DNA from: Sphaerisporangium album
GTDB taxonomy: Bacteria > Actinomycetota > Actinomycetes > Streptosporangiales > Streptosporangiaceae
NCBI RefSeq assembly: GCF_003323745.1
Contig: NZ_QOIL01000027.1
Coordinates: forward strand, 62,001-126,000
DNA length: 64,000 nucleotides
Reading direction: 5' to 3'
Shown here: piece after piece, positions 37,838 through 46,378 of the stretch
Layout of the letters: every line of letters begins with the position of its first letter
Position numbering within the stretch: the first letter of the stretch is position 1
The notes under the pieces: generated by a model
What the model was told of the DNA's origin: nothing
Database searches by the model: none
Seen by the model: the letters and a program-made list of their open reading frames with translations, nothing else
Position numbers and translations under genes: made by a program

Positions 37838-38733
37838 CGCTGACCGCCTGCTACGAGCGTTGCCGCAGGCTGAACGCCCGCCACGGCCGTTCGTACTACC
37901 TCGCGACCCTGCTGCTGCCCTCCTGGAAGCGCCTGCACGTGCATGCTCTGTATGGATTCGCCCGGTATGCCGATGAGATCGTGGACTCCTTCGGCATGAC
38001 AGGCGACCGGGAGGCCGCACTGGACGCCCTCGCCCGGCGGGTGGCGGCGGCGCTCGGCGGCGAGCCGGTGGAGGACCCGGTGCTGCCCGCCTTCGCGCAC
38101 ACCGTCCGCTCCTTCGGCGTAGACCGCGGCGACATCGACGCGTTCCTGCGCTCGATGCGCGCCGACCTCACCGTCACCCGCTACGCGACCTACGAGGACC
38201 TGCTCGGCTACATGGAGGGCTCGGCCGCCGTCATCGGCACCATGATGCTGCCGGTTCTGGAGGCCGTACCCGGGGCGGCCGGCGACGCGCGCGAACCCGC
38301 CCGCCAGCTCGGGCTGGCGTTCCAGCTCACCAACTTCCTGCGGGACGTCGCGGAGGACCTGGCGCGCGGCCGCGTCTACCTGCCGACGCGGGACCTGGAG
38401 AAGTTCGGCGTGGAGGTGTCCGACCTCGGGCGCGGGCGGGCCGGTCCGGCCGTGCGCGAGCTGCTGGCCTTCGAGGCCGGACGGGCGCGCGAGCACTACC
38501 GGCGGGCGCTGCCGGGCATCGACCTGCTCGTCCCCTCGTCCCGGCCCTGCATCCGCGCCGCCTACGAGCTGTACGGCGGGATCCTCGACGAGATCGAGGC
38601 CGCGGACTACGACGTGCTGGCCATGCGCGCGCGGGTGCCGCGCCGCCGCAGGCTGGCCATCTTCGCCCGCCACCTGCCGATCGCCTCGGCGGCGGCCAGG
38701 GCCGAGCGGCGCGTCACCGTCGAGACGCCCTGA
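37834..38733 (+). CDS. crtB: Phytoene synthase
   Basis: A 299-residue squalene/phytoene synthase-family enzyme that condenses two GGPP to phytoene. Both Asp-rich motifs are present: DEIVD at residues 47-51 and DVAED near 170, with the flanking LAFQLTNFLRDVAEDLARGRVYLP. It follows crtI with a 4-bp overlap. A geranylgeranyl diphosphate synthase gene is not in the window. Confidence 0.95.
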   Translation: MTLTACYERCRRLNARHGRSYYLATLLLPSWKRLHVHALYGFARYADEIVDSFGMTGDREAALDALARRVAAALGGEPVEDPVLPAFAHTVRSFGVDRGDIDAFLRSMRADLTVTRYATYEDLLGYMEGSAAVIGTMMLPVLEAVPGAAGDAREPARQLGLAFQLTNFLRDVAEDLARGRVYLPTRDLEKFGVEVSDLGRGRAGPAVRELLAFEAGRAREHYRRALPGIDLLVPSSRPCIRAAYELYGGILDEIEAADYDVLAMRARVPRRRRLAIFARHLPIASAAARAERRVTVETP

Positions 38734-38879
38734 GTCGTGTCGCCGTCTCACCGTCCCGCCGTACGGTGGGTCACCCGGAGCGTTCGTGGACGGACATCGA
38801 CGGGGGTCGTGCCCCGCGTCGAGGGCCGTTTCGTCGGCGAGGTCGTGTCGTGACCCCCGTCGCCGCCGGACGTGCGCGG

Positions 38880-39662
38880 TCAGCGGAGTGGGTCGCGGCC
38901 GTCCCAGGTGCCGGTGCTGGCATAGGGGATGAAGCGGGCGAACAGCTCTTCGGCGTACCAGTTCTCGGCGCGCACGCGGCTGATGACCTGGCGGTGGTGG
39001 ACACCGCGGTAGGCGAACGAGCCGGCCGCGGTCGCGTCGCGCCACAGCGAGAACGTGGCCTGGCGGACCAGCGGCCACTCGCCGATCCCCAGGGACGCCA
39101 GGCAGCCGTCGCTCTCGCGAAGCTCGCGGTCGACCGCCGCGATCGACCGGTAGAAGGCCACGAGGCGCAGGGCCCGGACCGAGGCCCTGGTGAGCACCGC
39201 GACAGGTCCGTCCGGTGTCGAAGGCCCCTTGGCGGCCGGCCGCGGGAGAGCGTCCGTCGGGAGGTCCGGCTCGCGTGCGGAGAGCAGACCGAGCGGGAGG
39301 GACGAGGCGGGCCGAATCGGCGGGCTCGGCGGGATGGACGGGACGAACGGGGCGACGCCGCCCCAGTGGCCGCGCGAGGTCACCGGGGTCAGGCGTACGT
39401 GCCAGTACTCGCTCGCCCGCTCCCGCCAGCGGGCGGCGATCGGCGAGTGCTCCAGGAACGCCTCCAGCGCGGGCTCGTCCCGCCACACCGCCAGCAGCGC
39501 CCATCGGCGCGGGTCGGCGCCGAGGCTCATCGACGTGCCCCGGCCCGTGCCGAGCAGGCGCCAGAACAGCAGCCCGCCGGTCGCGCGCAGCACCGGCCGG
39601 TCCAGCCCCATGTACCGCGTGGCACCGATGTCCGGATACCTGATGAGGTGAAATGAAGCCAT
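38880..39662 (-). CDS. CrtA-like carotenoid monooxygenase/ketolase
   Basis: A 260-residue protein similar to spheroidene monooxygenase CrtA, an acyclic carotenoid ketolase. Recognisable parts are MASFHLIRYPDIGATRYMGLDRP at the N-terminus, FWRLLGTGRGTSMSLGADPRRWALLAVW and TFSLWRDATAAGSFAYRGVHHRQVISR. A Pro/Ser-rich insertion lies in the middle. Its ATG (39660-39662 on the minus strand) shares bases with the ATG of the divergent plsY-like gene. In this cluster it would oxidise a lycopene-derived end group. Confidence 0.8.
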   Translation of the reverse strand: MASFHLIRYPDIGATRYMGLDRPVLRATGGLLFWRLLGTGRGTSMSLGADPRRWALLAVWRDEPALEAFLEHSPIAARWRERASEYWHVRLTPVTSRGHWGGVAPFVPSIPPSPPIRPASSLPLGLLSAREPDLPTDALPRPAAKGPSTPDGPVAVLTRASVRALRLVAFYRSIAAVDRELRESDGCLASLGIGEWPLVRQATFSLWRDATAAGSFAYRGVHHRQVISRVRAENWYAEELFARFIPYASTGTWDGRDPLR

Positions 39663-40257
39663 GGTTCCCCTGCTCGTCGCGCTCATCGGCGGCTACCTGC
39701 TCGGCTCGGTGCCGGTCGCGGTGCTGGTCGGCCGCGCGCACGGCGTCGACCCGCGTGAGGTGGGCGACCGCAACCCGGGGTTCTGGAACGTCAAGGAGCG
39801 GCTCGGACGCCGTGCCGCCGTGCCCGTGTTCGCCGGGGACGCGCTGAAGGGGACGTTCGCGGCGCTGGCCGCCCTGGTCGCGAGCGGCGTCCACACCACG
39901 GGGCTCGGCGTCGTGGCGGGGGCGAGCGTCGTGCCGGTGTACGCGGCCACGGCCGCCGCGATGATCGGCCACGCCTGGCCGGTGTTCGCCGGCTTCCGCG
40001 GCGGCCGGTCGATCCTCACGTTCGCGGGCGGAATCGCGGTGATCTGCCCGCCCGCGTTCCTGCTCGCGCTGGGCGTGCTGGCCGTGACCGCCTTGGCGGC
40101 GCGTTCGTTCGCGGTCGGTGCGCGGGCCGGGGTGTTCGGCGTCCCGGTCCTGCAACTGTTCTTCGCGCCGATCGGGCACGTGGCGGCCACGGGCGCGTTG
40201 ATGTGCCTCATCGGGCTGCGTTTCGGCCAGGCGGCGCGGGCCGCCCGCCGTCCTTGA
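39661..40257 (+). CDS. PlsY-like glycerol-3-phosphate acyltransferase family protein
   Basis: A 198-residue integral membrane protein of the PlsY family, recognised by GGYLLGSVPVAVLVGR, GDRNPGFWNVKERLG (the usual GxxNPGxxN block) and GHAWPVFAGFRGGRSILTFAG. True PlsY transfers an acyl group from acyl phosphate to glycerol-3-phosphate. This diverged copy (GDRNPGFWNV, GGRSILTFAG instead of GGKGVAT) sits inside the carotenoid cluster, so acylation of a carotenoid glycoside is a reasonable but unproven alternative. Its 3' end overlaps the convergent glycosyltransferase gene by 50 bp. Confidence 0.8.
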   Translation: MVPLLVALIGGYLLGSVPVAVLVGRAHGVDPREVGDRNPGFWNVKERLGRRAAVPVFAGDALKGTFAALAALVASGVHTTGLGVVAGASVVPVYAATAAAMIGHAWPVFAGFRGGRSILTFAGGIAVICPPAFLLALGVLAVTALAARSFAVGARAGVFGVPVLQLFFAPIGHVAATGALMCLIGLRFGQAARAARRP

Positions 40258-41494
40258 GCTGCGGATATGGCTGTCCGCCCCTGATGACCCGCGAGGACGT
40301 GCGCCCGTCATCGGTGACCTGCGAGGAAGCGTGCCCGACGTCCGTGACCTGCGAGGATGTGCGCCCGGCGTCCACGGCCCGTGGGTACGTGCGTCCCCGC
40401 CAGGTGCGGACCGGACGCAGCGCCCCGTACGTCAGCCGCGCCGCCGTCAGCGGGTCCAGCAGCGGGGACAGCGCGAGGCCCGGCCCGGGGCGGGTGTAGC
40501 TGCCGCGCAGCGCCCCGGTGAGCAGGAACCGCACCCCGAGGAGCGCCAGGTCGAGGCGGGTCGGCCGGCCCGCCGCCAGGCGCAGGACGGGCAGCGCGGT
40601 GGTCAGCCAGACCACGGCCAGGTCGCCCGCCAGCGGCGCCGGATCGGTCACGTCGCGCAGCGGCAGCGACCGGCCCCACTCCCGCCACACCCCGGCGGCG
40701 GAGTCGTGCATGTCGACCTCCAGCAGTCCGCCCGCGTCCAGGAACCGCACCGCCCAGCCGCGCCCGGCCAGCGCGCGCGCCAGCGCCACGTCGTCGGTCA
40801 TGTGGCCCCGGACCAGCGTGAAACCGTCGGCGGCGCGCATCGCCTCGCGGCGAAACGCCATGCACTGCCCGTTGGCGACGACGCGGTGCTGCGGCGGGGG
40901 AGTGGCCGCGCCGATCGGCCCGAACCGGTACACCAGCGTGGCCAGGAAGGACGCGTGCAGGGCCTGCTCGGCCGGGCCGTCGCAGGCGAACCTCGGGCCG
41001 ACGGTGAGAAGGTCACAGCCGTCCAGGGCGGCGGACAGCGCGCCGAACAGGCCGGGGCGGGGCCGCGCGTCGGCGTCCAGCGTGACCACGATCCGGCCGG
41101 TCGCCGCGGCCAGCCCCTGGTGGAGCGCCCACTGCTTGCCCACCCACCCGGGGGGCGGCGGCGCGCCCGCGACGACCTTCGCCCCCAGCTCGGACGCCAG
41201 CCGCGCCGTCCCGTCCGCCGACTCGTCGTCCACGACGATCACCTCGGTGACGTCCGGGTCGGCGAGCACGGCCCTCAGGCAGGGGCCGAGCCGCTTCTCC
41301 TCGTCCCGCGCGGGCACGACGACGGAGATCGTCCGCCGCTCGCCGATCGCGGGCCGGGCGCCCGTGGGTGGTGCAGGGGGCTGGAGCGGGGGACGCCGGT
41401 CACGGCCACGCGCGAGACGCGCGCCGGCGACCACGGCCGCGACGGCCTGCGCGGCGGTGACAGACCGGCCGATCCACCGGCGACGCGGGGTCAT
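40208..41494 (-). CDS. Family 2 glycosyltransferase (CruG-like, carotenoid)
   Basis: A 428-residue GT2 enzyme with one N-terminal hydrophobic segment. The nucleotide-sugar fold contains ISVVVPARDEEKRLG, EVIVVDDESADGT, the metal motif DADARPRPG and the acceptor region GHMTDDVALARALAGRGW. Its position with CruF- and CrtD-like genes suggests a CruG-like role, adding a sugar to a carotenoid hydroxyl. After about residue 365 a tail of 10-residue repeats begins, which the family does not need. The tail overlaps the convergent plsY-like gene by 50 bp. Start ATG 41494 overlaps the next gene's stop. Confidence 0.85.
   Translation of the reverse strand: MTPRRRWIGRSVTAAQAVAAVVAGARLARGRDRRPPLQPPAPPTGARPAIGERRTISVVVPARDEEKRLGPCLRAVLADPDVTEVIVVDDESADGTARLASELGAKVVAGAPPPPGWVGKQWALHQGLAAATGRIVVTLDADARPRPGLFGALSAALDGCDLLTVGPRFACDGPAEQALHASFLATLVYRFGPIGAATPPPQHRVVANGQCMAFRREAMRAADGFTLVRGHMTDDVALARALAGRGWAVRFLDAGGLLEVDMHDSAAGVWREWGRSLPLRDVTDPAPLAGDLAVVWLTTALPVLRLAAGRPTRLDLALLGVRFLLTGALRGSYTRPGPGLALSPLLDPLTAARLTYGALRPVRTWRGRTYPRAVDAGRTSSQVTDVGHASSQVTDDGRTSSRVIRGGQPYPQLKDGGRPAPPGRNAAR
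40291..40400. repeat. 30-bp tandem repeat, three full copies
   Basis: Units start at 40291, 40321 and 40351, each beginning GCGAGGA (plus strand) and ending near TGACCT or GGCCC, with a partial fourth copy from 40381. Read on the minus strand they encode ten-residue repeats of the type D-x-G-R-T-S-S-Q-V-T in the glycosyltransferase tail. They lie just beyond the plsY-like stop codon. Confidence 0.85.
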
Positions 41495-42954
41495 CGGGGA
41501 AAGTCCTCCTTCACGAGGGAGGCGACGATGTGGCCGCCCATCGCGACCAGCGGCAGGCCGCCTCCCGGATGGGCCGAGCCGCCCACCAGGTACAGGCCCC
41601 GGCGCGGCCCCCGGTTGCCGGGGCGCAGGAACGGGGCCAGCGCGCCACGGTACGGGGTGCCGTAGACGGCCCCGCCCCACGCGCCGTAGCGGTCCCGCAG
41701 GTCGGCGGGGGTGAACATCTCGACGAACCTCAGCCGGCCCGCCAGGTCGTGACCCCGGGCGGCGAGGCGCTCCAGGACGAGGTCGCGGTACGCCTCGGGG
41801 GACATCGGCCACCGGCCCGGATCCCGCGCCGGGACGTTCACCAGCAGGACCTGGTTCTCGGCGCCCGGCGGCGCCTGCGAGGGGTCGTCCACCGAGGAGC
41901 AGCCGATGTAGACGGTCGGGTCCTCGGGCGGCCTGCGGCGGTCGAAGATGTCGGCGAACTCCCGGCCGTAGTCGCCGGAGAAGACGATCGAATGGTGGGG
42001 CAGCCCCTCCGTCGTCCCCTCGACCCCGGCGAGCAGCAGGAACACCGACGACGAGAGGCCGAGCCTGGAGATGCGGCGAAGGCGGCGGCGGTCGGGCAGC
42101 AGCCGCCCGTAGAGTTCGGCCGCGTCGGCGTTGACGACCACGACGTCGGCGCACACGGTCTCGCCGTCCGCCAGTCGGACCCCGCGCACGCGTCCGGAGC
42201 CGGCCGGCCGGACGCCGCGCACGCGTCCGGAGTCCGCCAGGACGGCGGTGACCTCGCTGCCGACGGCGACCTCCACGCCCGCGCTCGCCAGCTGGCCGGC
42301 CAGCGCGTCGGCGAGCCTCGGCAGGCCGCCGGGCACGTACCAGCCGCCGTGGTCGTGCTCGATCGCCGGTACACAGCCCAGTGCCGCGGGGGCCCGGTAG
42401 GGGCTGGAGCCGGCGTAGGTGGCGTACCGGCCGACGTACCGGTGCAGGCGCGGGTCGCGGAAGAAGCGGCGCGCGAGCCCGTCCAGCGTGCGGCCTGGGG
42501 CGACGGCCAGCAGGTCGGAGAGCGCGGCTCCGGACGGCGGGCGGGTGAGCGGGCCGGTGAAGAACGTCCGTTGTGACGCCTCCCAGCAGCCGCGCGCCCA
42601 CTGGTGGAAGGCGAGCCAGGCCCGGCCCTCGCCCGGTGCCAGCCGGTCCACCTCGGCGGCCATGCGCGCGGGGTCGCGGCGGGCGGACAGGACCGTCCCG
42701 TCGGGGAAGCGGTACCGGCACAGCTCGCTCGGCTCGACGAGGTCCAGCTTGACGCCGAGGACCTCGAAGATCGACGGGAGGGTCAGCAGGGAGGGGCCGA
42801 GGGAGAAGGTGAAGCCGTCGCGGCGGTGCTCGGCGAGCTTCCCGCCGAGCCGGGGCAGCTTCTCATGCAGCCTGACCTGATGCCCGTCCCGCGCCAGGAG
42901 CAGGGCGGCCACCATCCCGCCCACCCCGCCACCGACCACGATCACCTCCGCCAC
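41491..42954 (-). CDS. CrtI/CrtD-like carotenoid desaturase
   Basis: A 487-residue FAD enzyme of the phytoene desaturase family (VIVVGGGVGGMVAALLLARDGHQVRLHEK; C-terminal LYLVGGSAHPGGGLPLVAMGGHIVAS). Together with a CruF-like hydratase and a GT2 gene on the same strand, a CrtD-type 3,4-desaturation of a hydroxylated carotenoid is the best guess. A second phytoene desaturase is the alternative. GTG 42954 is used, GGAGG being about 5 nt upstream; GTG 42960 is also in frame. An internal duplication of 11 codons is present. Confidence 0.85.
   Translation of the reverse strand: MAEVIVVGGGVGGMVAALLLARDGHQVRLHEKLPRLGGKLAEHRRDGFTFSLGPSLLTLPSIFEVLGVKLDLVEPSELCRYRFPDGTVLSARRDPARMAAEVDRLAPGEGRAWLAFHQWARGCWEASQRTFFTGPLTRPPSGAALSDLLAVAPGRTLDGLARRFFRDPRLHRYVGRYATYAGSSPYRAPAALGCVPAIEHDHGGWYVPGGLPRLADALAGQLASAGVEVAVGSEVTAVLADSGRVRGVRPAGSGRVRGVRLADGETVCADVVVVNADAAELYGRLLPDRRRLRRISRLGLSSSVFLLLAGVEGTTEGLPHHSIVFSGDYGREFADIFDRRRPPEDPTVYIGCSSVDDPSQAPPGAENQVLLVNVPARDPGRWPMSPEAYRDLVLERLAARGHDLAGRLRFVEMFTPADLRDRYGAWGGAVYGTPYRGALAPFLRPGNRGPRRGLYLVGGSAHPGGGLPLVAMGGHIVASLVKEDFPR
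42182..42247. repeat. 33-bp tandem duplication inside the crtD-like gene
   Basis: CCGCGCACGCGTCCGGA occurs at 42182-42198 and again at 42215-42231. The in-frame duplication gives two copies of the residues SGRVRGVR in the FAD protein, in a loop before the domain returns to the FAD-binding part (VCADVVVVNADA). Confidence 0.8.
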
Positions 42955-43802
42955 GGCCACCTCCGTTCCCACTTCCGCCCTCGAATTCGGCGGGTCCATG
43001 CCAGCGCGGCGAACAACCCCATGGCCGTCCCTCCGGTGGCGGCCACCAGGGGGTCGGGGGGGACGAACACCGCGGCGAAGGCCAGGGTCTCCATGAACGC
43101 CATCACCGTGTAGACGGCGGCGGCGCCCGTCGACGTCCCGGTGAGCACGGGGTCGATCAAGGCCATGACCAGCAGAGATACCACGAGCCATCCGGCGAAG
43201 TCGCTCAGCGGCACGCCGCGGTACGGGCCCTCCTCCGCCCAGGTCCACAGGCCGAGGCGGATCATCTGCGGGTCGAGGAACAGGTCCCACGCCGTCAGCG
43301 CCAGCGCGCCCACGGCGAGGCGGGCGAGCCGTCCACGCCGCGGCGTGGACGCGCCCCGTCGCTGCGTACGGGTGGCCATCGACGCGACCGCGTGCGCCGC
43401 CAGCCCCATGCCGCCCCACGCGACCGCCACGACGACCGGCACCCCGCCGGGCCGGGGCCACAGCAGGTCGGTGTACCGGTAGGTCCCGAACGGCACCCCT
43501 GTGCGGATGCCGACCCATTCCGCCGCGTACCCGGCCGCCACCGCCGCCCCGAACGCCGCCCCCGCCCGGCGCGGCCCGTGGGCGGCCGAGGTGAAGGCCA
43601 CGACGCTCGCCGCCAGCAGCAGGACGACCACGCTCGTGAGCCGCACGGGTTTCGGATCAAGGCCGGACATCACCTGGACGACCACCATCGCGAGCAGCAG
43701 CGCCGTCCCGGCGACGGTGAACGCCGCGGGCGCGCGAACGCCCGTCGCGACCCGCGGGCCGTCACCCGGCAGGCGGCGTGTGTCTCCGGTGGCGTCTCTC
43801 AC
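42942..43802 (-). CDS. CruF-like carotenoid 1,2-hydratase (DUF422)
   Basis: A 286-residue membrane protein of the carotenoid biosynthesis family PF04240, with several hydrophobic segments. The hallmarks WVGIRTGVPFGTYRYTD, VVAVAWGGMGLAAHAVA, LTAWDLFLDPQMI and GPYRGVPLSDFAGW are all visible. CruF adds water to the 1',2' bond of the psi end of acyclic carotenoids. It is the first gene of the leftward cruF-crtD-cruG unit and overlaps the next gene by 13 bp. GTG 43802 is chosen; upstream starts give a cysteine/arginine-rich, non-family extension. Confidence 0.85.
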   Translation of the reverse strand: MRDATGDTRRLPGDGPRVATGVRAPAAFTVAGTALLLAMVVVQVMSGLDPKPVRLTSVVVLLLAASVVAFTSAAHGPRRAGAAFGAAVAAGYAAEWVGIRTGVPFGTYRYTDLLWPRPGGVPVVVAVAWGGMGLAAHAVASMATRTQRRGASTPRRGRLARLAVGALALTAWDLFLDPQMIRLGLWTWAEEGPYRGVPLSDFAGWLVVSLLVMALIDPVLTGTSTGAAAVYTVMAFMETLAFAAVFVPPDPLVAATGGTAMGLFAALAWTRRIRGRKWERRWPWRR

Positions 43803-44133
43803 GATGGGGCATTCGGGCGCTCCCCGGCCACGGATGCACCTGGCACGGGCTTCGCGCCCGCACGCGCCACCGGCACCGGCGTACGCCGCGACCGGTCGGG
43901 CCACTCGGGCCGCGAACCCTGGAACCGATCCGAGCCTCTCACCCCGTCCGACCCCTCCGACCCTTCGAACCGAGCCCCGGACTCCTTGCGGCGGTCAGGC
44001 CCCTTCCACCCCGGTCACCCCTCAGACCCCTCCGACCTCTCGGCCCGGTCGTACACTTTGGCCTGGTCGGGCCTGGTCGGCTGAAGATCATCCCGCGGCT
44101 CGTCACTACTGGTGATCTGGCAGAATCCGAAAC
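43803..44133. other. Divergent intergenic region, no gene seen
   Basis: The 331-bp gap between the cruF-like gene and the rightward ROK regulator is rich in CCGACCCCTCCGACC-type pyrimidine tracts and repeats GGCCTGGTCGG twice (near 44070). No convincing ORF or RNA gene is visible. It must hold the promoters of both genes; a GATCTGGCAGAAT patch lies about 15 bp before the ROK start. Confidence 0.5.
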
Positions 44134-45357
44134 GTGAAACGCGCGGTACAGCAGACGACACGCGACCTGCGGCGCCACAACCGTTCCGTGTTGCTCTCCC
44201 GGCTCTACCTCCAAGGTCCGACCAGCCGGCAGGATCTCACGCAGATGTCCGGGCTCAGCTCCGCGACCGTGAGCAACGTCGTCGCCGACCTGATCAACGA
44301 CGGCGTCGTGGGCGAGGCGGGCTCGGTCGACTCGGACGGCGGGCGGCCGCGCACGCTGATCCAGGTCCGCAGCGAGTACGGCCACGTCGTCGGGGTCGAC
44401 ATCGGCGAGACGCACATCGAGATCGGCCTGTTCGACTACACGCTCGTCACCCTCGCCACCGCGACGTACCCGGTGGCCGGCACGCGGCTCGACCCGGGGG
44501 CGGTCGCGCGCCTGGTGGTCGCCGGGGTCAACGAGGTCGCGGGCAAGGCGGGCGTCGGCCTGGACGCGCTGCTCGGCGTCGGGGTGGGCGTGCCGGGGGC
44601 CGTCCAGGCGGGTGGTGGCGAGCTCGTCCACGCGCCCACCCTGGGCTGGTCGGCGGTGCCGCTGGGCGACATGCTGCGGCGCGACATCCCCGTTCCCGTC
44701 CTGCTCGACAACTGCGCCCGCACGCTCGGGCAGGCCGAGATGTGGCGGGGCGCGGGCCGCGGGGCCGGGCGGGTGGTCGTCGCGCTGCTCGGCGTCGGGG
44801 TGGGGGCCGCCGTCGCCACGGCGTCGGAGTCGTTCCGCGACATCGGCGGCACCACCAGCACGGCGAGCGAGTGGGGTCACACCGTCGTCACCGTGGACGG
44901 CCGGCGGTGCCGGTGCGGGTCGAACGGCTGCCTGGAGGCGTACGTCGGGGCCGAGGCCGTCCTGGCGGACTACCTCGCGCTTCCCGACGCCATGCCGTTC
45001 CGGCACGAGGGCGCCGAGGCCCGGCTGGAGGAGCTGGTCGCCCGCGCCGAAGTGCCCGGGTCGGCCGCGGCACGGGCGCTGGACCGCGCGGCCCGCTATC
45101 TCGGCATCGGCATCGCCAACCTCATCAACCTGCTCAGCCCCGACCGCGTGGTGCTGTCGGGATGGGCGGGCGCGACCATGGGCCCGGCGATCCTCGGGGA
45201 CGTGCGGGAGACCGTACGCGCGCACGCGCTTCCGTACATGTACGGGAATGTACGCATCGAGCTGGGCGAGCTGGGACCCGAAGCGGCGGCACTGGGCGCG
45301 GCGACCCTCCCGGTGGTCCAGGTACTGGCGGCGGGGGGCGTTCCGGGAGTCGGCTGA
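44134..45357 (+). CDS. ROK family transcriptional regulator
   Basis: A 407-residue ROK-family repressor. The N-terminal winged helix is SRQDLTQMSGLSSATVSNVVADLI. It is followed by the sugar-kinase-like fold with VVGVDIGETHIEIGLFD and the zinc motif CRCGSNGCLEAY (C-x-C-x4-C-x-E). Such proteins sense a sugar or sugar phosphate. Start GTG 44134. The following ThuA and dehydrogenase genes are its likely targets, since a perfect 13-bp dyad lies between. Confidence 0.92.
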   Translation: MKRAVQQTTRDLRRHNRSVLLSRLYLQGPTSRQDLTQMSGLSSATVSNVVADLINDGVVGEAGSVDSDGGRPRTLIQVRSEYGHVVGVDIGETHIEIGLFDYTLVTLATATYPVAGTRLDPGAVARLVVAGVNEVAGKAGVGLDALLGVGVGVPGAVQAGGGELVHAPTLGWSAVPLGDMLRRDIPVPVLLDNCARTLGQAEMWRGAGRGAGRVVVALLGVGVGAAVATASESFRDIGGTTSTASEWGHTVVTVDGRRCRCGSNGCLEAYVGAEAVLADYLALPDAMPFRHEGAEARLEELVARAEVPGSAAARALDRAARYLGIGIANLINLLSPDRVVLSGWAGATMGPAILGDVRETVRAHALPYMYGNVRIELGELGPEAAALGAATLPVVQVLAAGGVPGVG

Positions 45358-45392
45358 ACGTCACGGATACGCGCGCGTCCGCCTGGCGGATA

Positions 45393-45405
45393 AGGTCATT
45401 GACCT
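45393..45405. promoter_or_regulatory. Perfect 13-bp dyad, candidate ROK operator
   Basis: AGGTCA-T-TGACCT is a perfect 6+1+6 inverted repeat in the 247-bp gap between the ROK gene and the ThuA gene. A second AT-rich palindromic patch, CTTAACTTAAGTCG, lies at 45421-45434. Either could be the operator and promoter of the downstream ThuA-dehydrogenase pair; binding by ROK is inferred. Confidence 0.45.
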
Positions 45406-45604
45406 CAGCGTTCTTGCGACCTTAACTTAAGTCGTGATCAAAGCGCCGTCCGTGGCGGCGCGTCCCGACGAGTCCCGGAGTTCGCATGAGTCCTCGCCCC
45501 GCCGGTAATCGGTCGTCCTTCGACGGAGCACGGCCGCCGGGCGGCGGTCACGAGAGCCGGGGGCGGGCCGGGCTCAGATCGGGCGGGCCGGTACAGGGCG
45601 ATCC

Positions 45605-46378
45605 GTGGGGGACCGGCCTGTGACGGAGCGTCCCCAAGACCCGCCCCTGACCGAACGCCGGCAGGACCTGCCTGTGGCGGCGCGAACGCAGGACCGGGTG
45701 GTGCGCGCGCCCGGCGGTGGGCGCGTGCGCCGGGCGCTCATCGTGCGGGGAGGTTGGGAGGGGCACGTGCCCGTCGAGGCCACCGAGCTCTTCCGGCCCC
45801 GGCTCGACGCCGCCGGGTTCGACGTGACCGTCAGCGACGACCTGGACGTCTACCTCGACCGCGACCTGCTGGCCGCGACCGACCTGGTCGTCCAGTGCTG
45901 GTCCATGGGGACGCTGACCGCCGGGCAGTGCGCGGGCCTGGTGAGCGCCGTCCACGCCGGCACGGGCTTCGCCGGGTGGCACGGCGGCGTCGTGGCCACG
46001 TTCGGGGACAGTCCCGACTACCTGCGGATGGTCGGCGGTCTGTTCCTGTTCCACCCTCCGGACTTCCTCCGCTACCGGGTCACGATCGCGCCGGAGCAGG
46101 GCGACCACCCCATCGTGGCGGGCCTCGCGGACTTCGACGTGATGAGCGAGCAGTACTGGATGCTCACCGACCCCCTGAACACCGTGCTCGCCACCACCAC
46201 GATCACGCCCGAGCACGGCGGCCACGGAGGCGGACCCGTCCAGATGCCCGTGGTGTGGACCCGCAGGTGGGGCGCCGGGAAGGTGTTCTTCTCGGCGATC
46301 GGCCATCGCATGGCCGACCTGTGCGACCCGGCCGTACGCACGCTCACCGAGCGCGGCCTCCTCTGGGCGTCCCGGTGA
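45605..46378 (+). CDS. ThuA-domain protein
   Basis: A 257-residue ThuA-like (class I glutamine amidotransferase-fold) protein with RRALIVRGGWEGHVP, GTGFAGWHGGVVATFGDSPDYLRMVGG and PVVWTRRWGAGKVFFSAIGHRMAD. ThuA is linked to trehalose/disaccharide catabolism in rhizobia, but its reaction is not settled. The first about 40 residues repeat TERPQD/TERRQD and are outside the domain, so a later start is possible. It overlaps the next gene by 4 bp (GTGA), so the two are co-translated. Confidence 0.85.
   Translation: MGDRPVTERPQDPPLTERRQDLPVAARTQDRVVRAPGGGRVRRALIVRGGWEGHVPVEATELFRPRLDAAGFDVTVSDDLDVYLDRDLLAATDLVVQCWSMGTLTAGQCAGLVSAVHAGTGFAGWHGGVVATFGDSPDYLRMVGGLFLFHPPDFLRYRVTIAPEQGDHPIVAGLADFDVMSEQYWMLTDPLNTVLATTTITPEHGGHGGGPVQMPVVWTRRWGAGKVFFSAIGHRMADLCDPAVRTLTERGLLWASR

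Noticed and set aside
35135-38020. A 961-residue leftward protein
   Set aside because: Only the last 341 codons match a family (TudS-DUF1722). The rest is antisense to crtI and crtB.
40291-40400. CRISPR-like repeat array
   Set aside because: The units are contiguous without spacers and encode in-frame peptide repeats.
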